NCBI GenBank assembly: GCA_947561395.2
Contig: OX387192.1
Span: 8,220,221 to 8,284,220 of the forward strand
From: Buxus sempervirens
Taxonomy: Eukaryota; Streptophyta; Magnoliopsida; Buxales; Buxaceae
Length of the DNA stretch: 64,000 nucleotides
Reading direction: 5' to 3'
Positions 22,161 to 33,253 of the stretch are shown piece by piece. A program made the position numbers and the translations under genes. Position 1 is the stretch's first letter, and each line of letters starts with the position of its first letter. The notes below the pieces were generated by a model. It did no database searches. It was not told the origin of the DNA and saw only the letters and a program-made list of their open reading frames with translations.

Positions 22161-25068
22161 TCGAAGTCACTTGTTGAAGAATGGCAAAGAATAAAAGAAC
22201 CCTAATTTTGCTCCCTCATGTTCTTATTGAAACCTTTGACAGGTCAAGTCCCTTGGTGTTCTTGTTCAGGGGAAGCACCTACACAATTTTGGTGTTGCTT
22301 GGCTCACTTCCGTTCATCTTTTGGATAGCTCCCATGCCACTGGCTCATGGGTTCATCCCTTGTTTCAATTTTTTTGTAGAGGTTTGGACTAGATCTTGTT
22401 AAGTATTGCAACAGTTCTGTGAAGGTGCAAATTATAATCCTCTTTTTTTTTTAGTTGCCCCTTTTTTTTTTGTTTTGTTTGTTTGTTTTTTTTTTATCTT
22501 TGTTTATTATTATTATTTTTGGTTGTTTTTTTAATGCACACATGAGTATAATATCCTATGATTGGTCTAATCTCCTACATCTAAGTTGAATCTCTCAGGT
22601 GATGCTACAGTTCAAGGAGCTCCAAGACCAAGATCAAGCCTTATTACAAAAGTGGGAAATAAAAATTACACAAGGCCCAACTCTGCCCTGCATCTTTCCT
22701 TTAACTCACTCCCCTTCATGTTTTGAAGTATTCATTTGTCTTCTTTCTTCTTTCATGCCTTTCTCTTGCTCAAGAGATGACTCTCCTCGGTTAGGGATAA
22801 CTCTACTAGGGAAATATATTTTTTTTTGGGCGACTGCCTCAATGTGTCTTCTGCTATTCGATGTCTTTCTTGTCTTAAACACCACTCTTTGGCTAATGAA
22901 ACTCCACTGGGGATTGGGGAGAGAGTATTGGTTCTTTGCGGAAGATCTGGTCTTTCTTCTGCTCATGCACCTTAGTTTCTGATATGAGAGGTGTTCCTTT
23001 GCTGCTTGTAATCTTTCTTGTTCTGGGTGACACTCTGTGAGACATGGAAAAATCACCGGGATGATTCCCCTCTGTCAACACATGGGCTCAACGAAAATGG
23101 GAGAGTCGCCACCATTCAAATTTTAAGGTGTGAATGGACACCAAAAGATTCAAAATAAACAAAAAGGCAAATACTAGAGTAAAAATAACTCTACTAGAAA
23201 ATCAAATCCAGAGATGGGTAAGGGGATTAGATTATGAATGGGGGAAGGTGTTAGGCACCCCCATTCACCCACACAAGGTGGTTGCCAAGTGTTGTTCATG
23301 CTAAAAAATGAGAAAGCTTGCTAAAATAACCAAAAACCTTGAAAAAGGATTAAACAAATGTGTGATACCTTCACATGAGAAATCCAAATGAATTCCAGAT
23401 CCTCTTTTATGTCAATATCACTTTTGGAATATCACCAATAGATGGAAATCAAAGCAAAAATTGCACAAAACCAAGTTGAGTCAAATCCGAAAATTTGGTA
23501 AAAGATAGAGCCATTTGTCTTGAAATCATTCAAATCTAGTTTAGATTGAATCAAACCAAATCCATTTGAAAGATTATGATAAATAGAAGACTCATGCAAA
23601 TTTTCAATCAATTCCGGTTAAAATCCTAGGAGTTATTCTCCTTTGAAATCTGCTGCTGGAGATAGTTAAAAGTGACAAGTGGGCAAGTTTGGAAAATCAT
23701 TTAGAAACATTGGCTCCATATAAATCCATGAAATTTGGTGTGAATGAAGTATGTATGGCCATATTTCAAATGAAACTAGCCTCATACAAAAATTCATTCG
23801 GATGTGCCTTGGGTGACCTCCCTCGGACAGGCCCCGAGGATCACAGGTTAACCCAGAAAAGTGCTGTTGAGCAGTTCTGAGTAAATTTGTTACCCATGAC
23901 ACAAATGGAGTCAAAAAATTATGAAACCAACTTGATTTGAAATTAGACTTCCAAATGAAAACACAGAAATAAAAATCACTCGAATCGAACTTAAAACGAA
24001 CACATGGCGCTCAGTCGAAGTGATAGGTTCCGCAATCTGGCCTGAATTGACCTATCAACTTAGACTGAGAGGTGTCAAAAATCCACCAGATAAAAATTAA
24101 TGAAATTTTTTTGGCATAAACTAGACAGCCTCACCTTTCCCATGGCTCTAGAATCACTCCAAAATTCATCCGGATGATGAAGTTACGAGTGTCCGAAGTT
24201 GGGGTACAGCTGCTGTCTCGTTTTGCCACTTTTAAGTAAAATCAATTCAAAACAGTGCTTGGGTGTGTGTAATCCGTGCAATATGAATCAAAATCACTTT
24301 GAAGAACCTCTAGGAAGAAAGAGGGCACAAGCTTGGCTCACCATTCTCTCCGATTGGAAAGGATATGCCAAAAACCCCAAAAGTGAGCAAAAATGCCCAA
24401 AACCGAGAGGTTAGACCTAGAGGTCTTCAATACTTGCTTGAAATCATGTTGAAAACCAATAAGAAATATCCCAAAATTGTTTGGGGCTATTTATTCCAGA
24501 TCTATGACAATGAATGCAATAAATCCGAAATATAAGCCGATTTTGACAAAAGCAAGTGCTATGTGTGTATGTGTAAAACTCATTTCTTCAATAACATAAC
24601 AACATATAACATGCATTCATATCAATCAAATGGGGTTCTAGAACAACCTAGGGTTTCGTTCCATTCTCGTTTCCCTTAGTTCTCTCTCCCCGTTTAACGG
24701 TTCTTCGAGATAATCTTGGGGTACTTTGAATATGAAACGGGTTTCATAGAATCAAAGGGCTATTCAACAAGGTTCTAGCACTAAGGATCAATCCTCAGTC
24801 TCGTTTCCCCTAGATCCCGCCTTCACGTTTTACGGCTAGGGGGAGTCTTGTGGTACTTTGAGTAGAGGAAGGGTTTACATACACATAGTGTAGGCCTTAT
24901 TCTACAGAAGGGTAGAAGAAAAGAACTAACTCTAGAATGTAAAGACAGAAAATAAAGAGGGGTTTAGGTTTACCAGGGTGTCTGGAAGCAATGCGGCAGC
25001 GGTTCCCTTCTTCACTCGGAGCTCTTCAATCTTCAATTTATTGGCCATTTGCTTAAGGAGGAGCCTCC

Positions 25069-25076
25069 TATTTATA
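25069..25076 (-). promoter_or_regulatory. TATA box of LTR G
   Basis: The minus strand reads tataaata in gcctataaatagg, identical to the context in LTR F (38407). Confidence 0.75.
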
Positions 25077-25239
25077 GGCAAAGGCTAGTGTTAGGGTTTG
25101 CATGATGGTAGACACAAGATAATGTCTAGAGCCCACCAACCTTAACCCTAAGGCCATTTCCGAGATTTCCACTCCTTTAATGAAGGATATGATGGTAAAA
25201 AGTGAAAACTCTCGGAAAATCCTAAATTTGAGCAAAAAG

Positions 25240-25386
25240 CTTGTATCCGACATATCAGGTCGGATACAAGAGCACATATATGTATCCGACATATATCATC
25301 GGATACATTAATATTTGCTTATATCCGACAACTTCTGTCGGATATGAAAGGATATGCTTGTATCCGATGTGAGTTGTCGAATATAA
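25240..25386. repeat. Four palindromes with CCGAC/GTCGG arms in LTR G
   Basis: Inverted repeats begin at about 25240, 25280, 25319 and 25357, a period of 39-40 bases. The first is CTTGTATCCGAC, seven bases, then GTCGGATACAAG. The arms lie upstream of G's TATA box. LTR F has two of the same (38143-38210). They look like a U3 cis-regulatory array. Confidence 0.85.
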
Positions 25387-26762
25387 GAAAAAATGCTTAT
25401 TTTTCAAATTTTGTGCTGGTTTTAAGGGAAAGAATGATTTTTGCCAATTGTTCATTATTTTTCCAGCGCAATTTTGGGGTGGCTACACACTCGCTCTTGG
25501 TGAAGGAACTCCACTAGGGACTGGAAAGGGAATGTCACTTTTCTTTGCTTTCTTTTCACCAGCTCATCTAAGCCGTGGGTGTTGTCCTTCTCTTCGCATG
25601 GGTGCTTCTGGTGTGGGAGGTATTCCCTTCTGAGGAAGGAGTTGCGCTATGCATATGTGGCAAGGAGTCTCCTTTTTCACTTTCTTCTTCTTTTGCCTGT
25701 TTGCTTTTGAAAGATAGAGAAGATTTGTCAATTTCTGCTTTTATGGAGGGAGTTTGACAAAAAAAAATTCACTTTTTTTTTGTTTTATTTTTATTTTTAT
25801 TCTTGGTCATGCCCCACTGCAAAAGTGGGTGGCTTGCATCGAGGTTATTAACCAAGTGAACTAAGGTTAGTAGCACAATTCAAATGCATTCAAAACAGTT
25901 TAAGCTACAATCAACAGAAGAAAAACAAACGTGTCAGTGTGTGCACGTGTTTGCAACTCCAAATGATTCATCCCAGGGTTTGGTAGGGCTCGGTGTGCTT
26001 GGTGTTTTCAGTAGCATTGTCATCATGAGCCAATGTGGCTTTTGCTCAGACGTAGTATGCCAGTCTGAGCCCTTCTAACCTTGATTCATTTAATTTCTCA
26101 AACTGTCAAACTCATTCGGTTTACTGCTATCCTTCGGACCAACTGCTTCATTCCCTTTGTGTTACTTTCTGTTTGACAGTTTTTCTTGTTGTGCTGTGAG
26201 GCACAGGTTTGAACATTTTCTGTTTTCCTTTGGACCAATTGCTTCATTCCCTTCAGACCAGCTTCTTCTTCCACACTCCCTCTTTTTTTTGTTTGAGGAT
26301 TCACCGTGTCTGGTCCTCTTAGTGCCATGGATTCCGTCATCACCAACTAACACAGACTTAAGCGTAGCCAAGATCATTCTTTTTGGGATCTGACAGGTCT
26401 TAAAAATAGGACGAAACATAGGCTGGGTTGTGGGTCATGGAAGAATGATAAGTGGCTCAAGAGGTTTGACTCATTGGGTTCTCAACAGTATTCTACCCTT
26501 TTATTGCTTTTGGGGGCTTACATCCTTGCTTTTCCTTTTTTTTTTGTTGGGTAAACATTTTTCCTTTTTCTTTTCCTTTTGTCCTTTTTTTTGGGAATGC
26601 CCTAGTTTACTTGGTAGGATACATGTATCGGGTTGAAAGAATTCATTAAGGCTCAAAGGTGTTTGATTATGGTTAAAGCATTTTGGGAGGGACTTATGGG
26701 AGTTCGCTATCTATGGGGTAATTAAAAAAATGACTTCTCTTCATTTCCCAATCCGAACGATC

Positions 26763-27136
26763 TTAGGCGTAGTACATTTTGACTGCATCTGCATTTATTG
26801 GCTTAGGAAAAATGGCTCTGTCCATCTCTTGTAGGATCAGTGCACCCCTGGATAGAACCTTGTGAACTACGTATGGCCCTTTGTAGTTTGGCTTGAACTT
26901 TCCTCTATTATCTTCTTGGTGGAGGAAGATCCTTTAAAGTAAGAGATCACCCACCTTGAAGTGTCGTGGCTTTACTTTCTTGTTGTAGGCTCGTGCCACT
27001 CTCTGTTGATAGACTGGCCATGACACAATGCCTTTATCCTTTTTTCATCTTACAACATAAGTTGGCCAAACTTGGACTGCTCCCATTCGATGTCATCGAC
27101 CTTTGCTTCCTTTAGAATTCGGAGTGAGGGGATTTG
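26763..27136 (-). pseudogene. C-terminal part of M integrase
   Basis: Continues the integrase after the LTR A insertion. Complemented text encodes IPSLRILKEA-like, ARAYNKKVKPR-like and FKPNYKGPYVV-like pieces, and the end ADAVKMYYA with a stop at 26765-26763. It matches element 2's integrase end (ADAVKLYYA). It has frameshifts and stops within it (for example after VGDLLL-type text near 26940). Confidence 0.8.
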
Positions 27137-29481
27137 TATAAAACCCCGAATTTTCATTAAATAATAAATTAAATTAATAAATAATATTGGTGAGAGTTAT
27201 AATTGATAGAAATAATTTATTATTGTAGGGGATGATTTAATTAGTGGAGATCCAGAATTAGACGCAGATCTGACCGTCCGATCATGAGATATCAAGGTAT
27301 GTATTCTGATTGGGCGTGTGTATGGAATTTGGTATAGGTGAGACACATGGGATAAGTGAGTATAAGTATTAGTTTAATAACCTAAATTTATACGCGTGTA
27401 TTCTCGCTCGTATTGATCAGCCGCAAGCGACAAGCGACCGAAGGAGAAGAAGAAGAAAAGGAAGAAGAAAAGCTTGGGTTTTTGGAGTTCTTCATCTTCC
27501 AGAGTGTTACTGGGTGATAGAGAAGCGTGGTTGAGAGAAGAGAGGAAGAGGAACCTTTGTTCAAGAGGTAGGTAACACCGTTTACATGGGTTTTTGGCTT
27601 TACATGTGATTAATCGACAAAAGCATGTTTTTATTGTATGTAATGATGTATATATGTTGATAATCATGTTATATATATGTTAGAATGAGTTTAGACGAGA
27701 AAAATCATGATTTGGAACTGATTCTGATCGTTTTCGAACGACCGCCGACCTCGACTGTTCTCGGTGATCGTAGGCGCTCGTATTAAATCTCAGACCGCCG
27801 TAGACCTCTTGAAGACTTATCGTAGGCGTTCGATTTTGAACTACCGCCGACCACAGACCGCTGGGGCGATCCTGAGCGATCCTAGGCGCTCTGTTCAGAT
27901 TTTGTAGATTTTCATAATTTTACACCCTGATTCAATTCTAAACTATTTTTAGACAATTTTAATGATTAAATAAGATGTTTTAAGACCATAATAAACTATC
28001 TAATTCCTTATTTTACAGAAAAATAAATTAGGAAGGTATTTAGGACATTAGTTGCCAAACTTTGAAAGAAATGGAGAAACCTAGTTTTTGGAAAACCTAA
28101 CTTGTATTTCACTACTAGAACATATTCTAAATGACACTATAAACCAGAAAACTATATAAAGAGAATTCAGAACTCAGATGACCGAATTTTGAAGTGATTG
28201 ACAAATTTAACCTTTATATGCCGCTAGGCACCAACCCTTATAGAAATATTATATTTTAGGGAATTTTTGGAGTCTAGTGGGCATAGCTGGTTATGGATCC
28301 ATAGTTGTAGCTAGATAGCTGAGGGATATGTCATTTGGGTTGAGTTACTCCTATATGCGACGTGCTTCCTTTGCAAGTTAGTTTGTTTGGGAAGGTCCTA
28401 TGTCTGGAGGGACACCCCGGTGAGCTACTGGTGATTCCCTGTATATGTGGATAAGCGACCATCTCTATGTATTGATTTTGGTGCTGCATGCTGGTGGTAC
28501 ATGCCAACTCGGATGGGTACATGTGCAATAAGTCAGTGACTACGGCTCTTGTCTAAGCTGCGCTGCATGGGACTTGAGTATCATTAGTAGCATTGCTCCT
28601 AAGTCGCACGGTGGTATAGCAATTGGTTGAGAATCATCTCAAAAGGTTTATCTATCTTTGTCAGTTCTACAATGACACTGAAATCATAACTTTTGATATT
28701 ATTATTGAATACATGCTGGAGGCATGCGATTGGGATATTGATCGGATGTTACTGCTTAGTGCATCCTAGTAATGTGTGGATCATGTTATCGATCTTGTTA
28801 TTGGATTCTTATATTAAAACTTGCTGAAATTCATTTCTAGAACTGTTTATTGAACTGTTTTGTATTCATGACTGATATGAATGATTATACGATCCTGATT
28901 AGTCGATATTGCTTAATCGTGCATGAATTATTACTTTACTTATATGAACTGTTTAATCATGCATGTGTTACCTACTGGGATATTCGTATCTCACCCTACT
29001 TTTATTTCATTTTTTCAGCTAATACGCGAGAGGGGGATCTTAGTGATTTCTAGGGAGAGATAGCTGGGTATACACCGGAGGATTAATTTTATCCGAATCT
29101 TGTTCGAGGTGGATGAATGTTATAGACTTAGCACTTTTGACTAGATTATTATTATTCATTTGGATTTGATGTATTAGAGAGATGAGAGTGTGATAGTAAC
29201 CAGTTTATTTTACCAGACTTGATATTAATGATTGATGATCAAATGATATGTTTATTAAGGATTTTAAACTACACTTCCGCACATACTTGTTTCCGCAACT
29301 TTGATAGTATTATAAAGTGAATGGATTTTAATTCTTTGGTCTGGTATATTATTGATGTTGTATTTGATATGGGCTAGTAACACTTCGGATTTGGTTGTTG
29401 AACTAAATTCGGGTTGTTACAGTAGCGAACCGGGTTCAGGTTTGGTGCCGGTTTGCACTGACCCGGGTTCGGGGCGTTACA
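27137..29481 (+). mobile_element. Solo LTR A
   Basis: Perfect duplication ATTTG (27132-27136 and 29482-29486). The first bases are TATAAAACCCCG where relatives have TGTAAAACCCCG, so the G has mutated. It ends ggggcgttaca. The last 100 bases hold a partial repeat of the end (gggttgttacagtagcg, then gggcgttaca). Donor-like caagag|gtaggt at 27568. Hairpin TGGGATA-ttcg-TATCTCA at 28976-28993, ttttttcag ending 29018. The exon-like frame is broken by a TAG after GDLSDF. It sits in M's integrase and is an inverted near-twin of B. Confidence 0.92.
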
Positions 29482-29486
29482 ATTTG

Positions 29487-30237
29487 TACCTCTCCAGGGA
29501 GTACTGCTTTCATTCCATACACCAAGGAAAATGGGGTTGCTCCAGTTGATGTCCTAATCGACGTCCGATATGCATGCAGCACATAAGGTAACTTCTCGTG
29601 CCAGTCTCTGTAGGTAACTGCCATCTTTTTCGGTATTTTCTTCAAATTCTTGTTGGCGGGCTCTACTGCTCCATTCATCCTAGGTCGGTAGGCTGTGGAG
29701 TTCAGATGTCTGATTTTTAGATCCTCACACATTTTTTCTATGTCTTTGCTATTCAAATTCTTCGCATTGTCTGTGATGATAGTCTTAGGCACACCATAGC
29801 GGCACACTATGTTGTTTCTAATGAACTTCAAAACATGAGACTTTTTCACATCTGTAAAAGACATTGCTTCTACCCATTTTTTAAAATAGTCAATTGCGAC
29901 TAAGATGAATTGGTGTCCATTTGAAGCCTTCGGATGAATTTGACCTATCATATCAATTCCCCATATTGCAAATGGCTAGGGCGAAGTCATGGATTGCAAA
30001 CGGCGGTGTATAGATGTTGTCTGCATAGATTTGGCATAAATGACACTTTCTGATGTGGGTGTAGCAGTCGGTTTCCATCGTCATCCAATAGTAACCCATC
30101 CTTAAGATCTTCCTGACGAGCATATGACCATTCATGTGAGCACCACACAAACCTCCGTGTACTTCGTTGATCAAGTTCTGTGCCTCATTGTCTTTCACAC
30201 AGAGTAGTAGTGAATCATTAAAGGATTTCTTATACAC
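29487..30237 (-). pseudogene. Integrase of M, core part
   Basis: Read leftward: zinc-finger part LCGAHMNGHMLVRKILRMGYY and RKCHLCQIYAD (Cys pair intact), a frameshift near 29955, then core GIDMIGQIHP, ITDNAKNLN and MNGAVEPANK, which keep the three catalytic acids (Asp, Asp, Glu). LTR A interrupts it after YGMKAVLPGEV. The integrase joins cDNA into the host DNA. The spacing of the second Asp to Glu is 35 residues, as in the family. Confidence 0.85.
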
Positions 30238-30258
30238 TCGGCCTCCACTAAGAAAATA

Positions 30259-31190
30259 CTACCCTGCAAGCCTCTGTATTGTTCGCTTTTCTGCAGTTGT
30301 GGCACTATCTAGCAAAATTCTGTCTTCCAGGTATCTCTCTATGTCTGCGTACCAAGGCTTATCTTTTGCTTTACTTTTCTCGATGCTAAAGTAGTAAATT
30401 GGCAGACATCGAACTTCTATCTCAAGAGGTTGCACAAAAGCATTGTTTGTGATGTTCACCATAGAAGCGAGTATCACTAAGGCATCAGCGAACTGATTTT
30501 TGTCGCATGGCATGAAATTAAATGTCACATTCTCAATCTGTTCTTTCAGTTCTTTGATCAGTTCTTGGTATGGAACCAATTTCAAGTTTCTTGTTTTCCA
30601 ATCCCCCATTACTTGATAAATAATGAGACTTGAATCTCTGAATACCTCTAACTCTTCTATATGCATCTCGATTGCGCTCGTAAGCCCAACACACATGTTT
30701 CATATTCCGCCATATTGTTGGTGCAATCAAACAAAAGTTTTGCTGCTAGTGGGTGATGGACACCTTCTGGGGAGACTAGCACTGCCCTGATTCCCTTTCC
30801 ATTGACGTTGACTGCTTCGTCAAAGAACATTCTCCATTTAACTTCCTCTTCCTCCTCTATCAACTTTGTACACATCACATATTCATCTGGAAAGTGTGTT
30901 AGTAGTGGTTGGTAATCTAGCAGGGAGTGCGCTGCTATGGCTTGCGCTTTTATCGCCTTCCTTGTTGTGTAGACGATATCATACTCTGATAAAAGAACCT
31001 GCCACCTTGCTACCCATCCTGTTGAAATCGGCTTCTCAAAGATATAATTTAAAAGATCAAGATTCAATATGAGTAAGATTGTGTGGTTGAGTAGATAATG
31101 TCGAAGCTTCTGAGCTGCCCAAGCTAAGGCACAACACATTTTTTCAAGCGCTGAGTATCTAATCTCATAATTTGCGGACTTCTTACTCAA
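30259..31190 (-). pseudogene. RNase H region of M (gypsy RNase H end plus second RNase H)
   Basis: First the end of the gypsy-type RNase H: YEIRYSALEKMCCALAWAAQ, then LRHYLLNH and ARWQVLLSEYDIVY. Then a second RNase H of the kind known from Tat/Ogre elements: FFDEAVNVNGKGIRAVLVSP, LLFDCTNNMAEYETCVLGLR, VFRDSSLIIYQVMGDWKTR and FADALVILASM. A frameshift lies near 30680. The linker into integrase reads PWYADIERYLEDRILL. Two RNase H domains in tandem are a family mark (established knowledge). Confidence 0.85.
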
Positions 31191-31583
31191 ATAGTAGATC
31201 GCTTGCTTTTTCCTTCCTGTTTTATCGTGTTATCCTAACACACATCCTACAGCCATTTCTGAGACTGCCAAGTACATGATCAGTGGTCATCCTAACACTA
31301 GCAGGATTAGTGTTGGTGGATTCATCAAATAAGTCTTGATCTTGTATAATGCTTCCTAGTAGTCTTTATTCCAAACTACAAGGTTATCTTTCTTGAGCAA
31401 CTTGAATATTGGTTCACATAGGGGAGCCATCTGTGCAATGAATCGACTGATGTATTGTAGTCTACCAAGGAAACCTCTCACTTCCTTTTCTGTCGATGGT
31501 GGAGGCATTTCAAAAATTGCCTTTGCCTTGGCAGGGTCAACCTCAATCTCGCGTTTCCCGACTATAAAACCAAACAGTTTCCC
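31191..31583 (-). pseudogene. Damaged end of M reverse transcriptase
   Basis: Joins the RT palm (31584-32249) to the RNase H region. Fragments of thumb/connection text can be read across frames (for example near 31480: RKGSERFPW-type text; near 31300: LFDESTNTNPASVRM-type text), with several stops. No open frame is left. Confidence 0.6.
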
Positions 31584-32752
31584 CTATGTAACTCCAAAAA
31601 TACACTTATTTGGGTTGAGCCTGAGCTTGAACTTTCTGAGTCGGTCAAATACTTTTCCGAGGTTCACCAAATGATCTTTTGCTTCTTTCGACTTTTCTAT
31701 CATGTCGTCCACATACACTTCCATCTCTTGGTGTATCATATCATGGAACAACAGAGTCATTGCCCTTTGATAGGTTGCGCCTGCATTATTCAATCCAAAT
31801 GGCATCACTTGGTAGTAGTAGGTGCCCCAGTGAGTGATAAAAGATGTCTTCTTCATGTCTTCAAGTGCCATCTTTATCTGGTTGTAACTAGAAAATCCGT
31901 CCATGAATGAAAACATCGAATGTGTCACAGTGTTATCAACTAGGACATCGATGTACGACAATGGGAAGTCATCCTTCGGGCTTGCTTTGTTCAAGTATCT
32001 GTAGTCAACACACATTCTAACTTTTTCATCTTTCTTCGGAACTGGCACAATGTTGGCTAACCATTCTGGATATTCTGTTTCTTGCAAAAACCCGGCATTC
32101 AACTGTTTGGTAACCTCTTCCTTAATCTTGAGGACCCATTCTGGCTTCATGCGTCTGAGTTCTTGCTTCACTGGAATGGCTTTAGACTTTATGGGTAATG
32201 ATGCACAACCAAGTCCGTATCTAACTCGGGCATGTCTTCGTATGACCAAGTGAACACATCATAATAAGATTTTAGAAAATCAACTATCTGCAATTTTAGT
32301 GTTTGAGACAGCTTTTTACCAATTTGCAATATCTTGGATTGCATTGGTTCACCTATGTCAACTAGTTTAGTTTCCTCGATATTGGCCTGGAGACCCTTTT
32401 CATGCCTTTCCAAGGCAAATCGGATTTCAAGTGGGGTTTCTAATGACTCATTGTCGTCCTCGTACTCTGTATCGGGGATGACGCCTAAATCATTGTTCTG
32501 CAGTGGGCTTATGCCCCAGTCTGACCTATTGAGGTCCTTTTCATATTCAGCATTGAGCACTTGCTCGTGCTCTCTTGAAGCTGGCTGTTCAGAGTCAAGG
32601 CTTGGTGTTTCTTTTTGTTCAATTACGATAGTCTTATTATCTATCTCGAGCTCCGTCTTGTCCGGGTCTGCATCGGGATTGACACTAAGATTGTTGGATT
32701 TAGATTGATCCTTTTTATTATCAAACACATGCAAATAGAAGAACTCAGTCAT
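31584..32752 (-). pseudogene. Reverse transcriptase of M
   Basis: RT motifs in order on the minus strand: PVPKKDEKVRMCVDYRYLN, FSFMDGFSSYNQIKMA (first catalytic Asp), MPFGLNNAGATYQRAM and VYVDDMI (YVDD box). The upstream part 32752-32189 is an acidic linker ending IVDFLKSYYDVFTWSYEDMP, typical of the start of plant Ty3 RT. The two parts are offset by a frameshift near 32200. The catalytic boxes themselves are intact. Confidence 0.88.
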
Positions 32753-33248
32753 ATATTCATTGAACAGTTTTGAGTTCGTTAAAATGAAAGCATTAGAAGA
32801 AGTGTGGGAACTCCTTTCAAAAGGTCAGCCTGGTTGACTACAAAGGTGTGGAGCTCCAATATTTGACCGGTGCTGTGGCTTCTTCTTCAATTGCTACATT
32901 CTTCTCTTTCTCATCGTTCTTCTTGACCATGAAAACATGCATTTCTAGATAGCTTTCATTAGTGGACAAGGTGTCTAGATCTTCAGCAGGAAAAGTGGGT
33001 GGATTGGATTCTTCAGTGGGAGCAAACAATGGTGATCCTTTAACAGTAACTCGGGGGAAGATGAGTGACTTTTCAGCTTCTAGTGGTGTGGTAGGTGAAG
33101 GGATGGTCAGGTTTAGGGAAGGCCAGTCAGCAAATGGTAGGGGATTCAACAACTTTTCCTAGTAGGTCCAGGGTAGGCGACTCTTCCCAGAACATCTGAG
33201 TTATTCCTTGCAAGTTGTCCTCATCTTGGTCTCAGGAAGGCGGGAAGT
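32753..33248 (-). pseudogene. Protease-to-RT linker of M
   Basis: An open stretch at 33152-32838 encodes a Pro/Ser/Glu-rich segment (for example FADWPSLNLTIPSPTTPL and MHVFMVKKNDEKEKN). It is low in complexity and shows no domain. It lies between protease and RT once LTR B is removed, so it is likely the variable linker of the polyprotein. Confidence 0.5.
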
Positions 33249-33253
33249 CTTCA

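Larger units (their letters stand above)
23036..25487 (-). mobile_element. Solo LTR G
   Basis: Perfect target duplication CACTC (23031-23035 and 25488-25492). On the minus strand it starts TGTAGCCACCCCAAAATTGC and ends CATGTCTCACA. It is an inverted relative of F (37509-39759) and resembles Ogre-type LTRs at its start and in a U5 TGGCGACTCT (23111-23102). TATA box (minus) at 25076-25069, with four palindromes upstream. It contains two similar blocks, cgtttcccttagttctctc (24668) and cgtttcccctagatcccgcc (24803). Confidence 0.92.
22161..26762 (-). other. 3' untranslated region of element M (interrupted by LTR G)
   Basis: Two pieces, 22161-23035 and 25488-26762, with LTR G between them. No gene. 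Complemented, they match element 2's 61897-63900: for example tttgggatctgacaggtct at 26383 with 62330, and the gcacgtgtttgcaactcc region at 25942 with 62705. Loose ccactggggattggggagag-type repeats (22900, 25505) match the ccccagtggag repeats of element 2 near 63020. Confidence 0.7.

Noticed and set aside
22599..22982. 127-codon hydrophobic frame, membrane-like
   Set aside because: Antisense to the 3' UTR of M; no counterpart in element 2's matching region.
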